NCBI RefSeq assembly: GCF_012844365.1
Contig: NZ_CP051626.1
Coordinates: 3,472,001-3,536,000 of the forward strand
DNA length: 64,000 nucleotides
Source: Brevibacterium sp. 'Marine'
GTDB lineage: Bacteria > Actinomycetota > Actinomycetes > Actinomycetales > Brevibacteriaceae
Reading direction: 5' to 3'
The first letter of the stretch is position 1; each line of letters starts with the position of its first letter. The notes under the pieces were generated by a model. That model worked only from the letters and a program-made list of their open reading frames with translations. It had not been told where the DNA came from and searched no databases. This document shows, piece after piece, positions 43,998 through 53,705 of this stretch. Position numbers and translations under genes: made by a program.

Positions 43998-45155
43998 TCA
44001 TGCCAGCCCGGACAGGATCTGCGCCGACCACAGGCCGAGGAACGTGCCCAGGAACGTGCCCATGAGCGCGAACAGCACGCCGACGGGGACGAGCTGCCGG
44101 TTGAATGCGCCCGCGACGACCGGTGCCGAGGCGATTCCGCCGATGTTCGCGGTGCTGGCGACGGCGATGCTGAAGAGCTCGGTGCGGGTGAGCTTCGCGT
44201 AGATGAGCATGATGACGATGTGGACGACCAGGACGATGATTCCCGCCACCAGGTAGAGCGGCGCTTCGGCCAGGGAGGTGAAGTCCGAGCCGGAGGCGAT
44301 GATGCCGATGATGAGGTAGAGCAGGATCGTCGCGAGTTCGTTGGATCCGGCGGTCCTGCCGAAGCGAGTCGATCCGATGGCCAGGCCGAGGACGCTGACG
44401 ATGAGGATCGTCCACGCTGTGCCGTCGATGACCGCTCCGACTTCGGGCAGCAGTTCGCCGAGGCGGATCGCCAGGGCCGAGGCCAGAAGTGCGAATCCGA
44501 TGAGTCCGAAGATCGATGGCAGCGTCATCGGCTTCTCGTCCTCAGCGGCGATCGTGTCGGTGAAGTCGAGCTTCGACATATCGGCCTTCGTCCACGTGTC
44601 GAACTTGTCGGAGACGGTGACGGAGGAGAAGACGAGCAGCAGCCAGAAGGAGTAGAGCACCGTGTCGACGATGAGGACGTAGCCGAACACGTTCTCGGGC
44701 GCTTGGAGGACCTCCTGCACCGCAACCATGTTCGCCGAACCTCCCGTCCAGGAGGCGTTGAGGGCGCCGAGGGCCTTCCACGCCTCGGGGTCGAGGCTGG
44801 AGTGCAGGATGAGGTAGCTGATGATGAAGCCTGCGATGATGCTCGCCGCGGTCACGGCGAAGGTGAGCAGCAGCTTCGGTCCGAGCTTGATGATCTGCCG
44901 AACATCGCATTTGAACAGCATGAGCAGGATCATCGCGGGCAGCATCACCTCGCGCAGGGTGTCACCGACGGCGGTGATGTCCCCGCCGTCATGGTCGAAG
45001 ACGCCGAAGGTGTTGAGCAGCGCCGCCACGATATAGAGGATGACGAAGCCGGGCACATACTTGAAGAGCTTGAAACGTCCGCTCCGGTCCGCGACGACGA
45101 GCGCTGCGGAGATCGCCAGGAGCAGGCTGATGAATAGAAAACCGTCCGTGATCAC
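43998..45155 (-). CDS. DUF819-family membrane protein
   Basis: A 385-residue membrane protein with about ten helices. The conserved core GALNASWTGGSANMVAVQE and the ASTANIGGIASAPVVAGAF repeat are hallmarks of DUF819 (YjcL type), distant relatives of sodium-coupled exchangers. The start is a GTG with an AGGAAG site. Placed before an M19 dipeptidase and after DUF3870, it is the candidate carrier for one of the small products. Function is experimentally unknown. Confidence 0.88.
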   Translation of the reverse strand: MITDGFLFISLLLAISAALVVADRSGRFKLFKYVPGFVILYIVAALLNTFGVFDHDGGDITAVGDTLREVMLPAMILLMLFKCDVRQIIKLGPKLLLTFAVTAASIIAGFIISYLILHSSLDPEAWKALGALNASWTGGSANMVAVQEVLQAPENVFGYVLIVDTVLYSFWLLLVFSSVTVSDKFDTWTKADMSKLDFTDTIAAEDEKPMTLPSIFGLIGFALLASALAIRLGELLPEVGAVIDGTAWTILIVSVLGLAIGSTRFGRTAGSNELATILLYLIIGIIASGSDFTSLAEAPLYLVAGIIVLVVHIVIMLIYAKLTRTELFSIAVASTANIGGIASAPVVAGAFNRQLVPVGVLFALMGTFLGTFLGLWSAQILSGLA

Positions 45156-45402
45156 TTACGACACTTCCTCATTGAATAAGTCCATCCCGAGCACGGCAGA
45201 GCCGACGGTGCCGCTGCTGGCGCCGCTGCTGCGGGCGCTGCTGGTGGCACCGCAATCGGCGCGGGTGACAGCAGCACCGGATGAGCCGGTGGCAGGGCCA
45301 CGGGCAGCACCGAGGATGCCCTCCGGGATGGAGCAATGTGCAGTTGTCGATCGGATCCGGTCCGGTGAGGGCCCGGGCAATCGGGGTGGTCGGACGTGCT
45401 GC

Positions 45403-45711
45403 CTAGGCGGCGACCTCGCGATACTTCTTCGCGGCGTTGTTCACAGCTGTGATCAGCGCCTTCTGCGAGGATCCGTGGTAGCGGCGCTGGATGCGCTCGA
45501 TCAGTCGACCGGGGTCCGTGATGTCGGCATCGACGAACAGGCTCCGAATGAAGTTCCGGGTCAGAGCCAACGTCGCCGTGCAGTCCACATCGAGGATTCG
45601 GTGGGTGTCCGGTGCGATCTCGAACGCCACGTAGAACAGCCCGAACTGGCTGGTGATCGGGTTGTTCGACGGAGCCTTCGCTTCGCCTGTGAGGTAGATC
45701 GTGTCGGACAT
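45403..45711 (-). CDS. DUF3870 domain protein
   Basis: A 102-residue protein matching DUF3870: TIYLTGEAKAPSNNPIT, RILDVDCTATLALTRNFI and the basic C-terminus AVNNAAKKYREV. ATG at 45711 is chosen; TAGTCT lies eight bases upstream, so the message is nearly leaderless. It lies 114 bp after the serine hydrolase and 247 bp before DUF819, whose gene it accompanies in several bacteria. No enzymatic residues can be recognised. Confidence 0.8.
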   Translation of the reverse strand: MSDTIYLTGEAKAPSNNPITSQFGLFYVAFEIAPDTHRILDVDCTATLALTRNFIRSLFVDADITDPGRLIERIQRRYHGSSQKALITAVNNAAKKYREVAA

Positions 45712-45825
45712 CGCCCACCAGACTACCCCACGGCTCTCCACGCCTAGACCGGTCCGAAAGCAGTCGGGAGCATTCGTCAGGCGAAAGGCGAGCTCCCATC
45801 GGCGGCAGTCGAATTCAGTGGACGC

Positions 45826-46626
45826 TCAGAGGAACCGGTGGATCGCGTCGCCGGCTTCGCGCATGACCGGCATGACGTCGACGACGCGGTCGGTGCCCGG
45901 CTCCCAGTTCGCGAACACCGCGTAGGCGACGCGACGCGTCCGCGTCATCACGATCCCGGCATCGGCCCTGATCGTCCCGTTCGTGCCGGTCTTGTTCCAC
46001 ACCCACACATCCCGCTGGTAGTTGTAGTGAGCGAGCGGGTCGAGATCGAACGCCGAGGCGACCATCGAGGTGTCCGCGCCGGCTCCCAACCAGCGCCGGA
46101 AGATCTCGTTCGTCGACTCGTCCCAGAACTCGTCCTTGGCGTGCCGGGCCATGAAATCGCTGAGCTCAGCGGCCGTGCCCGTCGACAGGGTCCGCGGCGC
46201 CTTGGCCGGACGCGGCCAGCGCAGGAAGTCGTGCAGACCCGAGTTCCGGTACCCGAGGTCGACCACCTGATCAGCGACATTCGCCAGTCCGACCCGGCGG
46301 ATGAGCACGTTCGTGGCGAAGTTGTCGCTGAACGCGCCGATGAGCAGAGCGACGTCGAAGATGCTCAGATCGTCCTGCTCCATGAGGTACCAGATCCCGG
46401 ATTCGTCGACCCTCTCCGACGGCCGTCGATGCAGTCGCTCCTCCAGGTCAAGGGTCCCGTCCACCGCCATCTGCAGGGCAGTGTGGAGCAGGAAGACCTT
46501 GCCCATGCTGGCGGTGTCGAGTTCGTCGTTCTCATTGTGGGCGAACACCCGTTCCCCGCTGTCGACGTCGAAGGCCAGAGCGCTGAAGCGCACCCCGGGC
46601 AGTCCGTCGAATCTCAGTTCGCTCAT
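45826..46626 (-). CDS. serine hydrolase, class A beta-lactamase fold
   Basis: A 266-residue serine hydrolase without a signal peptide, so cytoplasmic. The three class A motifs are present: S40-M41-G42-K43, SDN (FSDNFATN) and KTG (WNKTGTNG). The Glu166 region of true beta-lactamases is not recognisable, and the absence of export argues against antibiotic resistance; a D-amino-acid peptide or ester hydrolase is more likely. Its ATG overlaps the LD-carboxypeptidase stop (ATGA). Confidence 0.85.
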   Translation of the reverse strand: MSELRFDGLPGVRFSALAFDVDSGERVFAHNENDELDTASMGKVFLLHTALQMAVDGTLDLEERLHRRPSERVDESGIWYLMEQDDLSIFDVALLIGAFSDNFATNVLIRRVGLANVADQVVDLGYRNSGLHDFLRWPRPAKAPRTLSTGTAAELSDFMARHAKDEFWDESTNEIFRRWLGAGADTSMVASAFDLDPLAHYNYQRDVWVWNKTGTNGTIRADAGIVMTRTRRVAYAVFANWEPGTDRVVDVMPVMREAGDAIHRFL

Positions 46627-47840
46627 GATCGAGTCTCTCCTTCTGCTGTCGTATTCGCCGGCGCATCCACCCACAGTCGCGGCCGCTCCCCGGGCTCGGC
46701 CTCGAGGGTGACATCGACACCGAGCGGGGCACTCGGGGCATCGGGATCGTGGCCGAACCCCATCTCCGACACGATCGGTACCCCCAGTCCGCCGAGGTAG
46801 TCGATCATCAGCGCCTCCACCTCGTGGACGGCCGCGCAGTCCTGCCACGACCCGAGCACCACCGCATCTGCCGAGGTGAACCATCCGCCGCGGACCAGCT
46901 GCACCATGAGATTGTCGAGCCGATACAGTTCCTCGTCGACGTCTTCGAGCATGAGGATGCTCGGGCCCTGCCGCTCGCGTCGTTCCCGCACGTCGCTGAG
47001 CTCGGGACTGCCCATCCCAGCGGCGATGAGACTGAGGTTTCCCCCGCCGAGGCGGCCCTTCGCCTCCCCCGGGACCAACGTCTGAGCCCGGCTGAGCGGG
47101 CGTGCCGCATCGTCCGCAGCGGTGTCCGGCAGAAAGGTGGTCGCTTTCGGAGACTTTTCTGCGTCTGAAATGTCCGATGGTGACCTATTTTCGTCCGCCG
47201 AGGCGTCAGCGGCAGCCCCCGCCGAGATATCAGCGGGGAAGCCGAGTTCGCGGCCGCCCCACGGTTGGAACAGCCACGAGGCGACCTCGTCCGGGACGAC
47301 CGTCGAGTTCTTGAACGGGTCGTTGCCGACCATCGGGCAGAACAGAGTGGCGACCCCGAGGTGGTGCTCCCATGCCTGGTGAAGGGCGGTGATGTCCGAG
47401 GACCCGGTGAGCAGTTTGGGGCGTCCGTCCCGGCGCAGCATATGCCTGCGCATGAGGTCGAAGTCGATGCCGTCGAGCAGCCGCATGGCCCCGAAGCCTC
47501 CGCGCAGCGCGATCACCGCATCCGTGTCCGGATCGCACCAGGCATCGACGAGGTCGCAGCGACGCTCGGCGTCGGTGCCGGCCAGGTACGTCACCCGCGG
47601 GTGCCGGCCGCGGACGTTGCCACCGGGCACGACGGTGAGACCCCAGGATTCGAGCTGAGCGATGGCGCGCTGCAGTGATTCCTCGTCGGTGGGTCCCGAC
47701 GGCGCGATCAGTCGGACGGTGTCACCGGCGGCCAGGGGCGCGGTGCGAAGATAGGGGCTCGGTGCGGGGCGTCCCACGCGGTCTTCCGCCGGCGCAGCAC
47801 CGCCTGCACCGACGGCTCCGGCCGAATCCTGCCTACTCAT
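46623..47840 (-). CDS. LD-carboxypeptidase (S66 family)
   Basis: A 405-residue cytoplasmic serine peptidase. The nucleophile is S148 (LLTGSSDITALHQ), with the catalytic glutamate in MLEDVDEE and histidine in MGFGHDPD. LdcA enzymes remove the terminal D-Ala from murein tetrapeptides; the related MccF enzymes inactivate microcin C. An insertion of about 45 residues (GFPADISAGAAADASADENR onward) separates the two domains. It overlaps the upstream ATPase gene by eight bases and is coupled to the serine hydrolase. Confidence 0.9.
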   Translation of the reverse strand: MSRQDSAGAVGAGGAAPAEDRVGRPAPSPYLRTAPLAAGDTVRLIAPSGPTDEESLQRAIAQLESWGLTVVPGGNVRGRHPRVTYLAGTDAERRCDLVDAWCDPDTDAVIALRGGFGAMRLLDGIDFDLMRRHMLRRDGRPKLLTGSSDITALHQAWEHHLGVATLFCPMVGNDPFKNSTVVPDEVASWLFQPWGGRELGFPADISAGAAADASADENRSPSDISDAEKSPKATTFLPDTAADDAARPLSRAQTLVPGEAKGRLGGGNLSLIAAGMGSPELSDVRERRERQGPSILMLEDVDEELYRLDNLMVQLVRGGWFTSADAVVLGSWQDCAAVHEVEALMIDYLGGLGVPIVSEMGFGHDPDAPSAPLGVDVTLEAEPGERPRLWVDAPANTTAEGETRS

Positions 47841-49488
47841 TCCTCACCAGACTCTGACTTCCCAGTCGGGGAACCGCTGCGAGCAGTTCCTGCGTGTATT
47901 CGTGCTGCGGATCGGACAGCACCTTCTCGACCTCACCGTATTCGACGATCTCCCCTCGTTTCATCACGGCCACCGTGTCCGCAATGTTCCAGGCCAGGCC
48001 GAGATCATGGGTGATGATGAGCGCGCTCATGCCGAGGTTCTTCTTCAGCGCGAGGAACAGCGACAGGATCTCCCCGCGCACAGACGCATCCAACGACGCC
48101 ACAGGCTCATCGGCGATGAGCACCTGCGGGTCGAGCGCCAGGGCACCGGCGATGACGACGCGCTGCCGCTGTCCGCCGGAGAGCTCCTGTGGAATCGATT
48201 CGAGATAGTCCTCGGCCGGGGTGAGTTCGGCGGCTGCGAGGGCACCGACGACCCGCTCGTACTCACGGTCTTTGATCCCCTGCACCTTCAGGCCTTCGAC
48301 CACGGCTTCATACACGCTGCGTTTGGGATTGAGCGATCCGGCCGGGTCCTGCAGAATCATCTGCACCTGCCGCCGGAAGGCCCGCAGCTCCTTCGCCTTC
48401 CGCGGCAGCGGCTTGCCGGCGAAGAACAGCTGCGAACCTGCCTCCACCTCCTGCAGCTCGAGCAGCGACCGTGCCAGAGTCGTCTTCCCCGAACCGGACT
48501 GGCCGACGACGGCGAGGATCTCTGCCTTCTTCAGCTGCAGATCCACCCCGCGCACCGCACGTTCGCGGCCCCGCCGGGTGTCGAAGGAGACGCTGAGGTC
48601 CTTCGCCTCGAGCACCACCTCATCCGTCATGGTGAACGGTTCGGCCCGGGCCACCTCGGCGGGCCTCCGCGTCCGGGGATTCAACCGGGATTCGGGGTCC
48701 CCGATCTGCGGAAACGCACCGGCGAGCTGCTGCGTGTAGTCCTCCTGCGGGGACAGGCAGACGTCGTCGCTGGGTCCGTATTCGACGAGGCGGCCGTGGC
48801 GCATGATCGCAAGATCCGCACAGACGGCTGAGAGCACGGCGAGGTCGTGGCTGATCATCAGCAGGGAGATCCCGCGTTCGGCGACGAGGCGGGCCAGGCC
48901 GGTCAGGATCTGCTTCTGCACGATGACGTCCAGGGCCGTCGTCGGCTCGTCGGCGATGATGATATCCGGCTCGCAGGCGAGCGCCATGGCGATCATGATC
49001 CGCTGCTTCTGCCCGCCGGAGAGCTCGTGCGGGTATGCACTCGACTTCGCTGCTTCGAGATTGACCTCGGCGAGGAGTTCGAACATCCGATCCCGGCGCT
49101 TCTGCGGAGTCGTCCACGTGTCCTTCGAGTGGTGTTCGAGGGCTTCGATGATCTGACTCCCGACCTCGCGGACGGGGTTGAGCGAGTGCAGGGCGCCTTG
49201 GAAGACGATCGAGGCCTGTGCCCACCGGACCGCGCGGATCTGGCCGAAGCTCAGCTCTCGGATGTCCTGCCCGCCGAGGAGGACCCGCCCGTCGAGGCGC
49301 GCCGACTTCGGCAGCAGCCGCAGGGCCGACATGATCAACGTCGATTTCCCCGACCCGGACTCCCCGGCGATGCCCAGTGTGGCCCCGGAGGGCAGGTCGA
49401 GGCTGACGTCCTGCACGGCGACGACGTCCCCGCGGTCTGAGGAGGACCGGTAGGTGATCGAGACGTTCTCGAACTGCAGATCGGTCAT
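47833..49488 (-). CDS. peptide ABC transporter, double ATP-binding protein
   Basis: A 551-residue fusion of the DppD- and DppF-type ATPases. Two sets of motifs are present: Walker A GESGSGKST and GQSGSGKTT, signatures LSGGQKQR and LSGGQRQR, Walker B DEPTTALD and DEPVASLD. Each half ends with the peptide-transporter C-terminal extension. The start ATG overlaps the permease stop by one base (TGATG). It powers import of short peptides through the two permeases upstream. Confidence 0.93.
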   Translation of the reverse strand: MTDLQFENVSITYRSSSDRGDVVAVQDVSLDLPSGATLGIAGESGSGKSTLIMSALRLLPKSARLDGRVLLGGQDIRELSFGQIRAVRWAQASIVFQGALHSLNPVREVGSQIIEALEHHSKDTWTTPQKRRDRMFELLAEVNLEAAKSSAYPHELSGGQKQRIMIAMALACEPDIIIADEPTTALDVIVQKQILTGLARLVAERGISLLMISHDLAVLSAVCADLAIMRHGRLVEYGPSDDVCLSPQEDYTQQLAGAFPQIGDPESRLNPRTRRPAEVARAEPFTMTDEVVLEAKDLSVSFDTRRGRERAVRGVDLQLKKAEILAVVGQSGSGKTTLARSLLELQEVEAGSQLFFAGKPLPRKAKELRAFRRQVQMILQDPAGSLNPKRSVYEAVVEGLKVQGIKDREYERVVGALAAAELTPAEDYLESIPQELSGGQRQRVVIAGALALDPQVLIADEPVASLDASVRGEILSLFLALKKNLGMSALIITHDLGLAWNIADTVAVMKRGEIVEYGEVEKVLSDPQHEYTQELLAAVPRLGSQSLVRNE

Positions 49489-50399
49489 CAGCGGCTCCTC
49501 AGGGCGGGGTTGATGATGGCCTCGAATGCGCGCCCGACCATCGTGAACGCGAGCACGACGAGCAGGATCGCCACACCCGGGGTGAGCACGTACCACCAGT
49601 AGCCGGAGGTCGCCGCTGACACGTCCATCGAGTTCTTCAGGATCGTGCCCCACGATTCCTTGGACGTGTCGCCGAGGCCGAGGAACGACAGCGTCGACTC
49701 GGCGATGATCGCCCCTCCGACGGTCAGGGTCGTGTTCGCGAGCACGAGCGGCATCACCGCCGGCAGCAGGTGCCGGAACAGAATATGGGAATGACCGGCA
49801 CCGAGGATGCGCGCCCTTTCGATGTAGAGCCGGGATTCGACGCTCAGCGTCTGCGACCGCACGATCCGTGCCGTCGACGCCCATGAGGTCAGTCCGATGG
49901 CGACGACGATCGTGAAGACTCCGCGTTCCAGCACGGAGGACAGGACGATCGCCAACAGCAGGGAGGGCAGGACGATGAAGAAGTCGACGATGCGCATGAT
50001 GATGCCGCCGAACAGTCCCGAGAAGTGACCGGCGGCCAGGCCCATGATGGTGCCGATGAGCATCGACATCACGGTCGCGGCGACGCCGACGAGGATCGAC
50101 ACTCGCGCTCCCCAGAGGATGCGCACCCACATCTCCCGACCCAGGTCGTCGGTGCCCAGGGGATGGTCGAGGCTCGGCGGGGCGTAGCGGGGCACGTCGA
50201 GCTGCTTCGTGACGTCGAGCATCGAGGCCGGCGCGATGAGCGGAGCGGCGATCGCGATGACGATGAAGAAGAGGAGAACGACGGCGCCGATGAGAGCCGG
50301 GGCGTCGGAGCGGAAGAGCGCCCAGTTCTTCTTCGCATTGTTCAGCCGGCGTTCGCGCACGAGCTTCGCGCCGTCGACGGCGGGGGTGTTCGCGCTCAT
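49488..50399 (-). CDS. peptide ABC transporter permease, DppC/OppC type
   Basis: A 303-residue inner-membrane permease with six helices. APPSLDHPLGTDDLGREMWVR is the OppC/DppC signature before the second helix, and the EAA loop is in ARILGAGHSHILFRHLLPAV. An extra N-terminal cytoplasmic segment carries VRERRLNNAKKNWALFR. It overlaps the DppB-type gene (TGATG). Confidence 0.93.
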   Translation of the reverse strand: MSANTPAVDGAKLVRERRLNNAKKNWALFRSDAPALIGAVVLLFFIVIAIAAPLIAPASMLDVTKQLDVPRYAPPSLDHPLGTDDLGREMWVRILWGARVSILVGVAATVMSMLIGTIMGLAAGHFSGLFGGIIMRIVDFFIVLPSLLLAIVLSSVLERGVFTIVVAIGLTSWASTARIVRSQTLSVESRLYIERARILGAGHSHILFRHLLPAVMPLVLANTTLTVGGAIIAESTLSFLGLGDTSKESWGTILKNSMDVSAATSGYWWYVLTPGVAILLVVLAFTMVGRAFEAIINPALRSR

Positions 50400-51541
50400 C
50401 AGACCCTCCTGACGCGGGGATCGAGGAATCGGTAGACGATGTCGGCGGCGAGATTCATGACGATGATGAGCGCCGAGAACACGACGAAGGTGCCCTGCAG
50501 CAGCGGCAGGTCAGGGCCGCGGATGGCTTCGAAGGTGAGTTTGCCCAGTCCCGGCCATGAGAACACGGCTTCGACGGTGACCGCACCGGCGATGAGCCCG
50601 CCGATGTGGAGGAAGACGACGGTGACGGTCGGCAGCAGCGCGTTGGGCACGGCGTGACGGCGACGGACTTCATCCTCGGTGAGGCCTTTTGCGCGGGCCG
50701 TCGTGAGGTAGTCCTCGCTCATCTCCTCGAGCAGGGAGGCGCGCATGATCATGAGGAACTGCGCATAGACGACGGCGACGAGCGAGACGACCGGCAGGAT
50801 CAGGTGCGTGATGACGTCGATGATCCCGGCCGGCGACCAGGGGTCGAGCCCCGGGGTGATCATGCCGCCGGTGGGCAGCCACTGCAGGGTGCCGCCGAAG
50901 ATCATGAGCAGGATGAGGCCGAGCCAGAACGTCGGCACGGACCAGAAGATCAGCGAGGTCGAGGACGCGAGTTTGTCGAACAGGGAATTGCGCCGCCAGG
51001 CCGAGAGCTGCCCGAGCCACAGGCCCAGGGCGATGGCGATGACGGCTGCGGTGCCCGTGAGCAGCAGGGTCGGGCCGAGGTAGTCGCCGATGAGGGAGGA
51101 CACGGATTTCCGGTATACGTAGGACTCGCCGAGATCGCCGGTGACGATGCCGACGAGGTAGTCCCAGAACTGGACGATGACGGGCTTGTCGAGTCCGTAC
51201 TGGCTGCGCAGCTCGGCGATCTGCGCCGGGGACATCGGCCGTTCCTTCGCGATCTTGAGCACGGGGTCGCCGGGCAGCATGCGGAAGGCGAAGAAGCCGA
51301 GCACGATGACCAGGACCATCGAGGTCGCAGCCCCGCCGAGCTTGCGCAGGAAGTAGCGGGCGAACGATCCGCCGGCCGGAGGTTCGTCCATGTCGACGTC
51401 GGCAGGGTTCGGGTCGGCGGTGTCGGCAGTTCCCTGCGCCGAGGCGGAGCTGGGGTTCGTGGGGTCGGTGCCCGGGGTCGCCGTGTCCGTTCCTCGGTCA
51501 GGGCGATCCCCGGAATGGGGATCGTGGGTGGGTGTGCTCAC
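50399..51541 (-). CDS. peptide ABC transporter permease, DppB/OppB type
   Basis: A 380-residue permease. ARYFLRKLGGAATSMVLVIV begins the conserved region, followed by GDPVLKIAKERP, the periplasmic loop and the EAA motif (TTARAKGLTEDEVRRRHAVP). The first 55 residues are a Pro/Thr/Asp-rich tail not found in the family. GTG at 51541 has a GGAG site nine bases upstream. It follows the binding-protein gene by 92 bp. Confidence 0.92.
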   Translation of the reverse strand: MSTPTHDPHSGDRPDRGTDTATPGTDPTNPSSASAQGTADTADPNPADVDMDEPPAGGSFARYFLRKLGGAATSMVLVIVLGFFAFRMLPGDPVLKIAKERPMSPAQIAELRSQYGLDKPVIVQFWDYLVGIVTGDLGESYVYRKSVSSLIGDYLGPTLLLTGTAAVIAIALGLWLGQLSAWRRNSLFDKLASSTSLIFWSVPTFWLGLILLMIFGGTLQWLPTGGMITPGLDPWSPAGIIDVITHLILPVVSLVAVVYAQFLMIMRASLLEEMSEDYLTTARAKGLTEDEVRRRHAVPNALLPTVTVVFLHIGGLIAGAVTVEAVFSWPGLGKLTFEAIRGPDLPLLQGTFVVFSALIIVMNLAADIVYRFLDPRVRRV

Positions 51542-51633
51542 TGTGGTGCTCCAGGTGATGAGGACAGAGGCCCGTGGGTCCGGGTGCCGTAGATGGCGCG
51601 GGTGGCGCGGCACCCGGACTGTGGGCGCGGGAA

Positions 51634-53466
51634 CTATTCGCGGTCGTCGGACTTCCTGCGGCGGCTGAGCAGCCAGCCGCCTCCGCCGAGGACGACGATG
51701 ACCGCGGCTCCGATTCCGATCCAACCGCCGGCGCCCATTCCGCCGCCGGTGGCCTCCCCTGCGCTGACGGGTTCGACCGAGGAGTAGCCCCAGTAGCCGA
51801 CCTGGTTGGCGATGGCGCCGCCGTCGGAAGGCTGTTTGGTGAAGTTCTCGAACCGGTCGGAGCGGTAGGCCTCGAGCTGGTTCGGGTACCACAGCGTCAC
51901 CGAGGGGGCCTCTTCATAGTGGATGGCCAGTGCCTTCTGCACGAGTTCCTGACGCTTGGCCTGGTCGAGCTCGACGTGCTGGGCCTGATAGAGCTTGTCG
52001 AATTCCTTGTTGCACCAGCCGTCCTGGCTGGTGCCGCCGTTGCCTTCGGCGTCAGGGCGCTGACCGCAGGTGTTGATGCTCAGCTGGTAGTCGGGATCGG
52101 GGTTGATCGACCAGCCCGAGAAGTACATGTCGTAGTCGCCCTTGGTGGTGCGTTCGGACTCGGTGTCGGCATCGGTCGATTCGTTCTTCAGGTCGATGCC
52201 GATGTCCTTCATCCACGGCTTCAGGAACTTCGCGGTGCTCTGCTCCGTCGGAACGTCGGCATCGGTGAGGAAACGCAGCTGCAGCTTCTCGCCGTCCTTT
52301 TCGCGGATGCCGTCGGAGCCTTCCTTCCAACCGGCGTCGTCGAGGAGCGTCTTCGCGCGGTCGACGTCGAATCCGCTGACGACCGGGTTGTCGGGGCTCA
52401 GCGCCCAGTCCGGGTAGACGGCGGGAATGAAGCTCGTGGCCGGCTGCGCATAGTCCTGCATGACCTGTTTGCGCAGGGTCTCGGTGTCGATGCCGGCACG
52501 GATGGCCTGGCGGACCTTCTTGTCCCCCAGCGCCTCGTTGCCGGTTCCGAATTCCTTGCCGTCGGCGTCGGCGACACCCGGGTTGATGGAGATTCCGTTG
52601 AAGCGGCGGCCGTTGCCGTCGTTGAGTTCGACGTTGTCCGCGTTCTCCAGTGCCGTGAACTGATCCGGGCTGAGGCCGGTGATGAAGTCGACCTCGCCGG
52701 AGCGGATCGCCTGCACCTGCGCATCGGAGTTCGTGTAGTAGCGGTATTGGATCTCGTCGAGCTTCGGCTTGCCGCGCCAGAAGTTCGGGTTCGCCTTGAG
52801 CGTGATCGACTTGTTCGCCTCATAGCTGTCGAGCTGGAAGGGTCCCGAACCCACGGACTTCTCGTCGTTCTTGAATTCGCCGGGGTTGTCGATCTTCGAC
52901 CACACGTGTTCCGGCACGACGGGGATCTCCTGGCCGGGGTTGTTCGCCTGCGCCTTCTTCAGGGTGATCTTGACGGTGGAATCGTCGGGGGCCTCGACCT
53001 TCGCGAAGTTCTCGACGAGGCTGCCGTTGGCCACCGCCATCTCGTCGTTGTCCATCATCTGGTTATAGGTCCAGGCGACGTCTTTCGAGGTCAGCGGTTC
53101 CCCGTCGGACCATTTCATGTCCGGGCGGATCGTGTAGGTCCAGACCTTGCCGTCGGAGTCCGTGTTCCATTCGGTGGCGAGTCCCTCGGTGACCGACCCG
53201 TCCTTGGCGTCGTTGGCCACGAGGTTCTCATACATGTACCGGAAGGTGTTCGTCGGCACGAGGTAGAAGGAGGTGAACGGGTTGAAGGAGTCGATGAATC
53301 CGTCGGTGGCGATCCGCAGCACGTTCTCAGCGGCGGGAGCCTCCGAGTCGGCGGCCTGTGCCGGGGAGGCGGCCATCGATCCGGCGAGTGCCAGCGCCGC
53401 GATGCCGGCCAGGCATCGGCGCAGGCTCACGCGCACGGTGCGGCGCAGCGAGTGTTGAGTGACCAT
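51634..53466 (-). CDS. peptide ABC transporter substrate-binding protein with C-terminal membrane anchor
   Basis: A 610-residue family 5 binding protein. It has a signal peptide (RRCLAGIAALALAGSMAASP then AQA) but no lipobox cysteine. VLRIATDGFIDSFNPF and the SBP_bac_5 core (TIRPDMKWSDGEPLTSKDVA) are clear. Instead of a lipid anchor, the C-terminus has a helix GWIGIGAAVIVVLGGGGWLL followed by RRRKSDD, placing the protein on the outer membrane face. Preceded by GAAGGGG. It is the first gene of the cluster. Confidence 0.9.
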   Translation of the reverse strand: MVTQHSLRRTVRVSLRRCLAGIAALALAGSMAASPAQAADSEAPAAENVLRIATDGFIDSFNPFTSFYLVPTNTFRYMYENLVANDAKDGSVTEGLATEWNTDSDGKVWTYTIRPDMKWSDGEPLTSKDVAWTYNQMMDNDEMAVANGSLVENFAKVEAPDDSTVKITLKKAQANNPGQEIPVVPEHVWSKIDNPGEFKNDEKSVGSGPFQLDSYEANKSITLKANPNFWRGKPKLDEIQYRYYTNSDAQVQAIRSGEVDFITGLSPDQFTALENADNVELNDGNGRRFNGISINPGVADADGKEFGTGNEALGDKKVRQAIRAGIDTETLRKQVMQDYAQPATSFIPAVYPDWALSPDNPVVSGFDVDRAKTLLDDAGWKEGSDGIREKDGEKLQLRFLTDADVPTEQSTAKFLKPWMKDIGIDLKNESTDADTESERTTKGDYDMYFSGWSINPDPDYQLSINTCGQRPDAEGNGGTSQDGWCNKEFDKLYQAQHVELDQAKRQELVQKALAIHYEEAPSVTLWYPNQLEAYRSDRFENFTKQPSDGGAIANQVGYWGYSSVEPVSAGEATGGGMGAGGWIGIGAAVIVVLGGGGWLLSRRRKSDDRE

Positions 53467-53705
53467 TGGACCCCTTCGGTTCCGGCCGCCGGAGGCGGCT
53501 CCTGCCTGCGGCGGCCGGACCGTGGTCATGAGTTCTCCGCCTGCGACCGCCGAAATGTGTTGTCTGTCACTCTATGCCGGAACGGGTGTGAAACCGCAGC
53601 ACCAGCTCACAACTTCTGGCGTGTCGCCTTGTGCGATCAGCACAATCGGAACGTGCTCGCACACGACGGTCGGGCACGCGCAGGCGACTCGGATCACATG
53701 ACAAC

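Noticed and set aside
45826..46626. Beta-lactamase resistance gene
   Set aside because: Class A motifs are present, but there is no signal peptide, the Glu166 region is not recognisable and the gene is coupled to a cytoplasmic peptidase.
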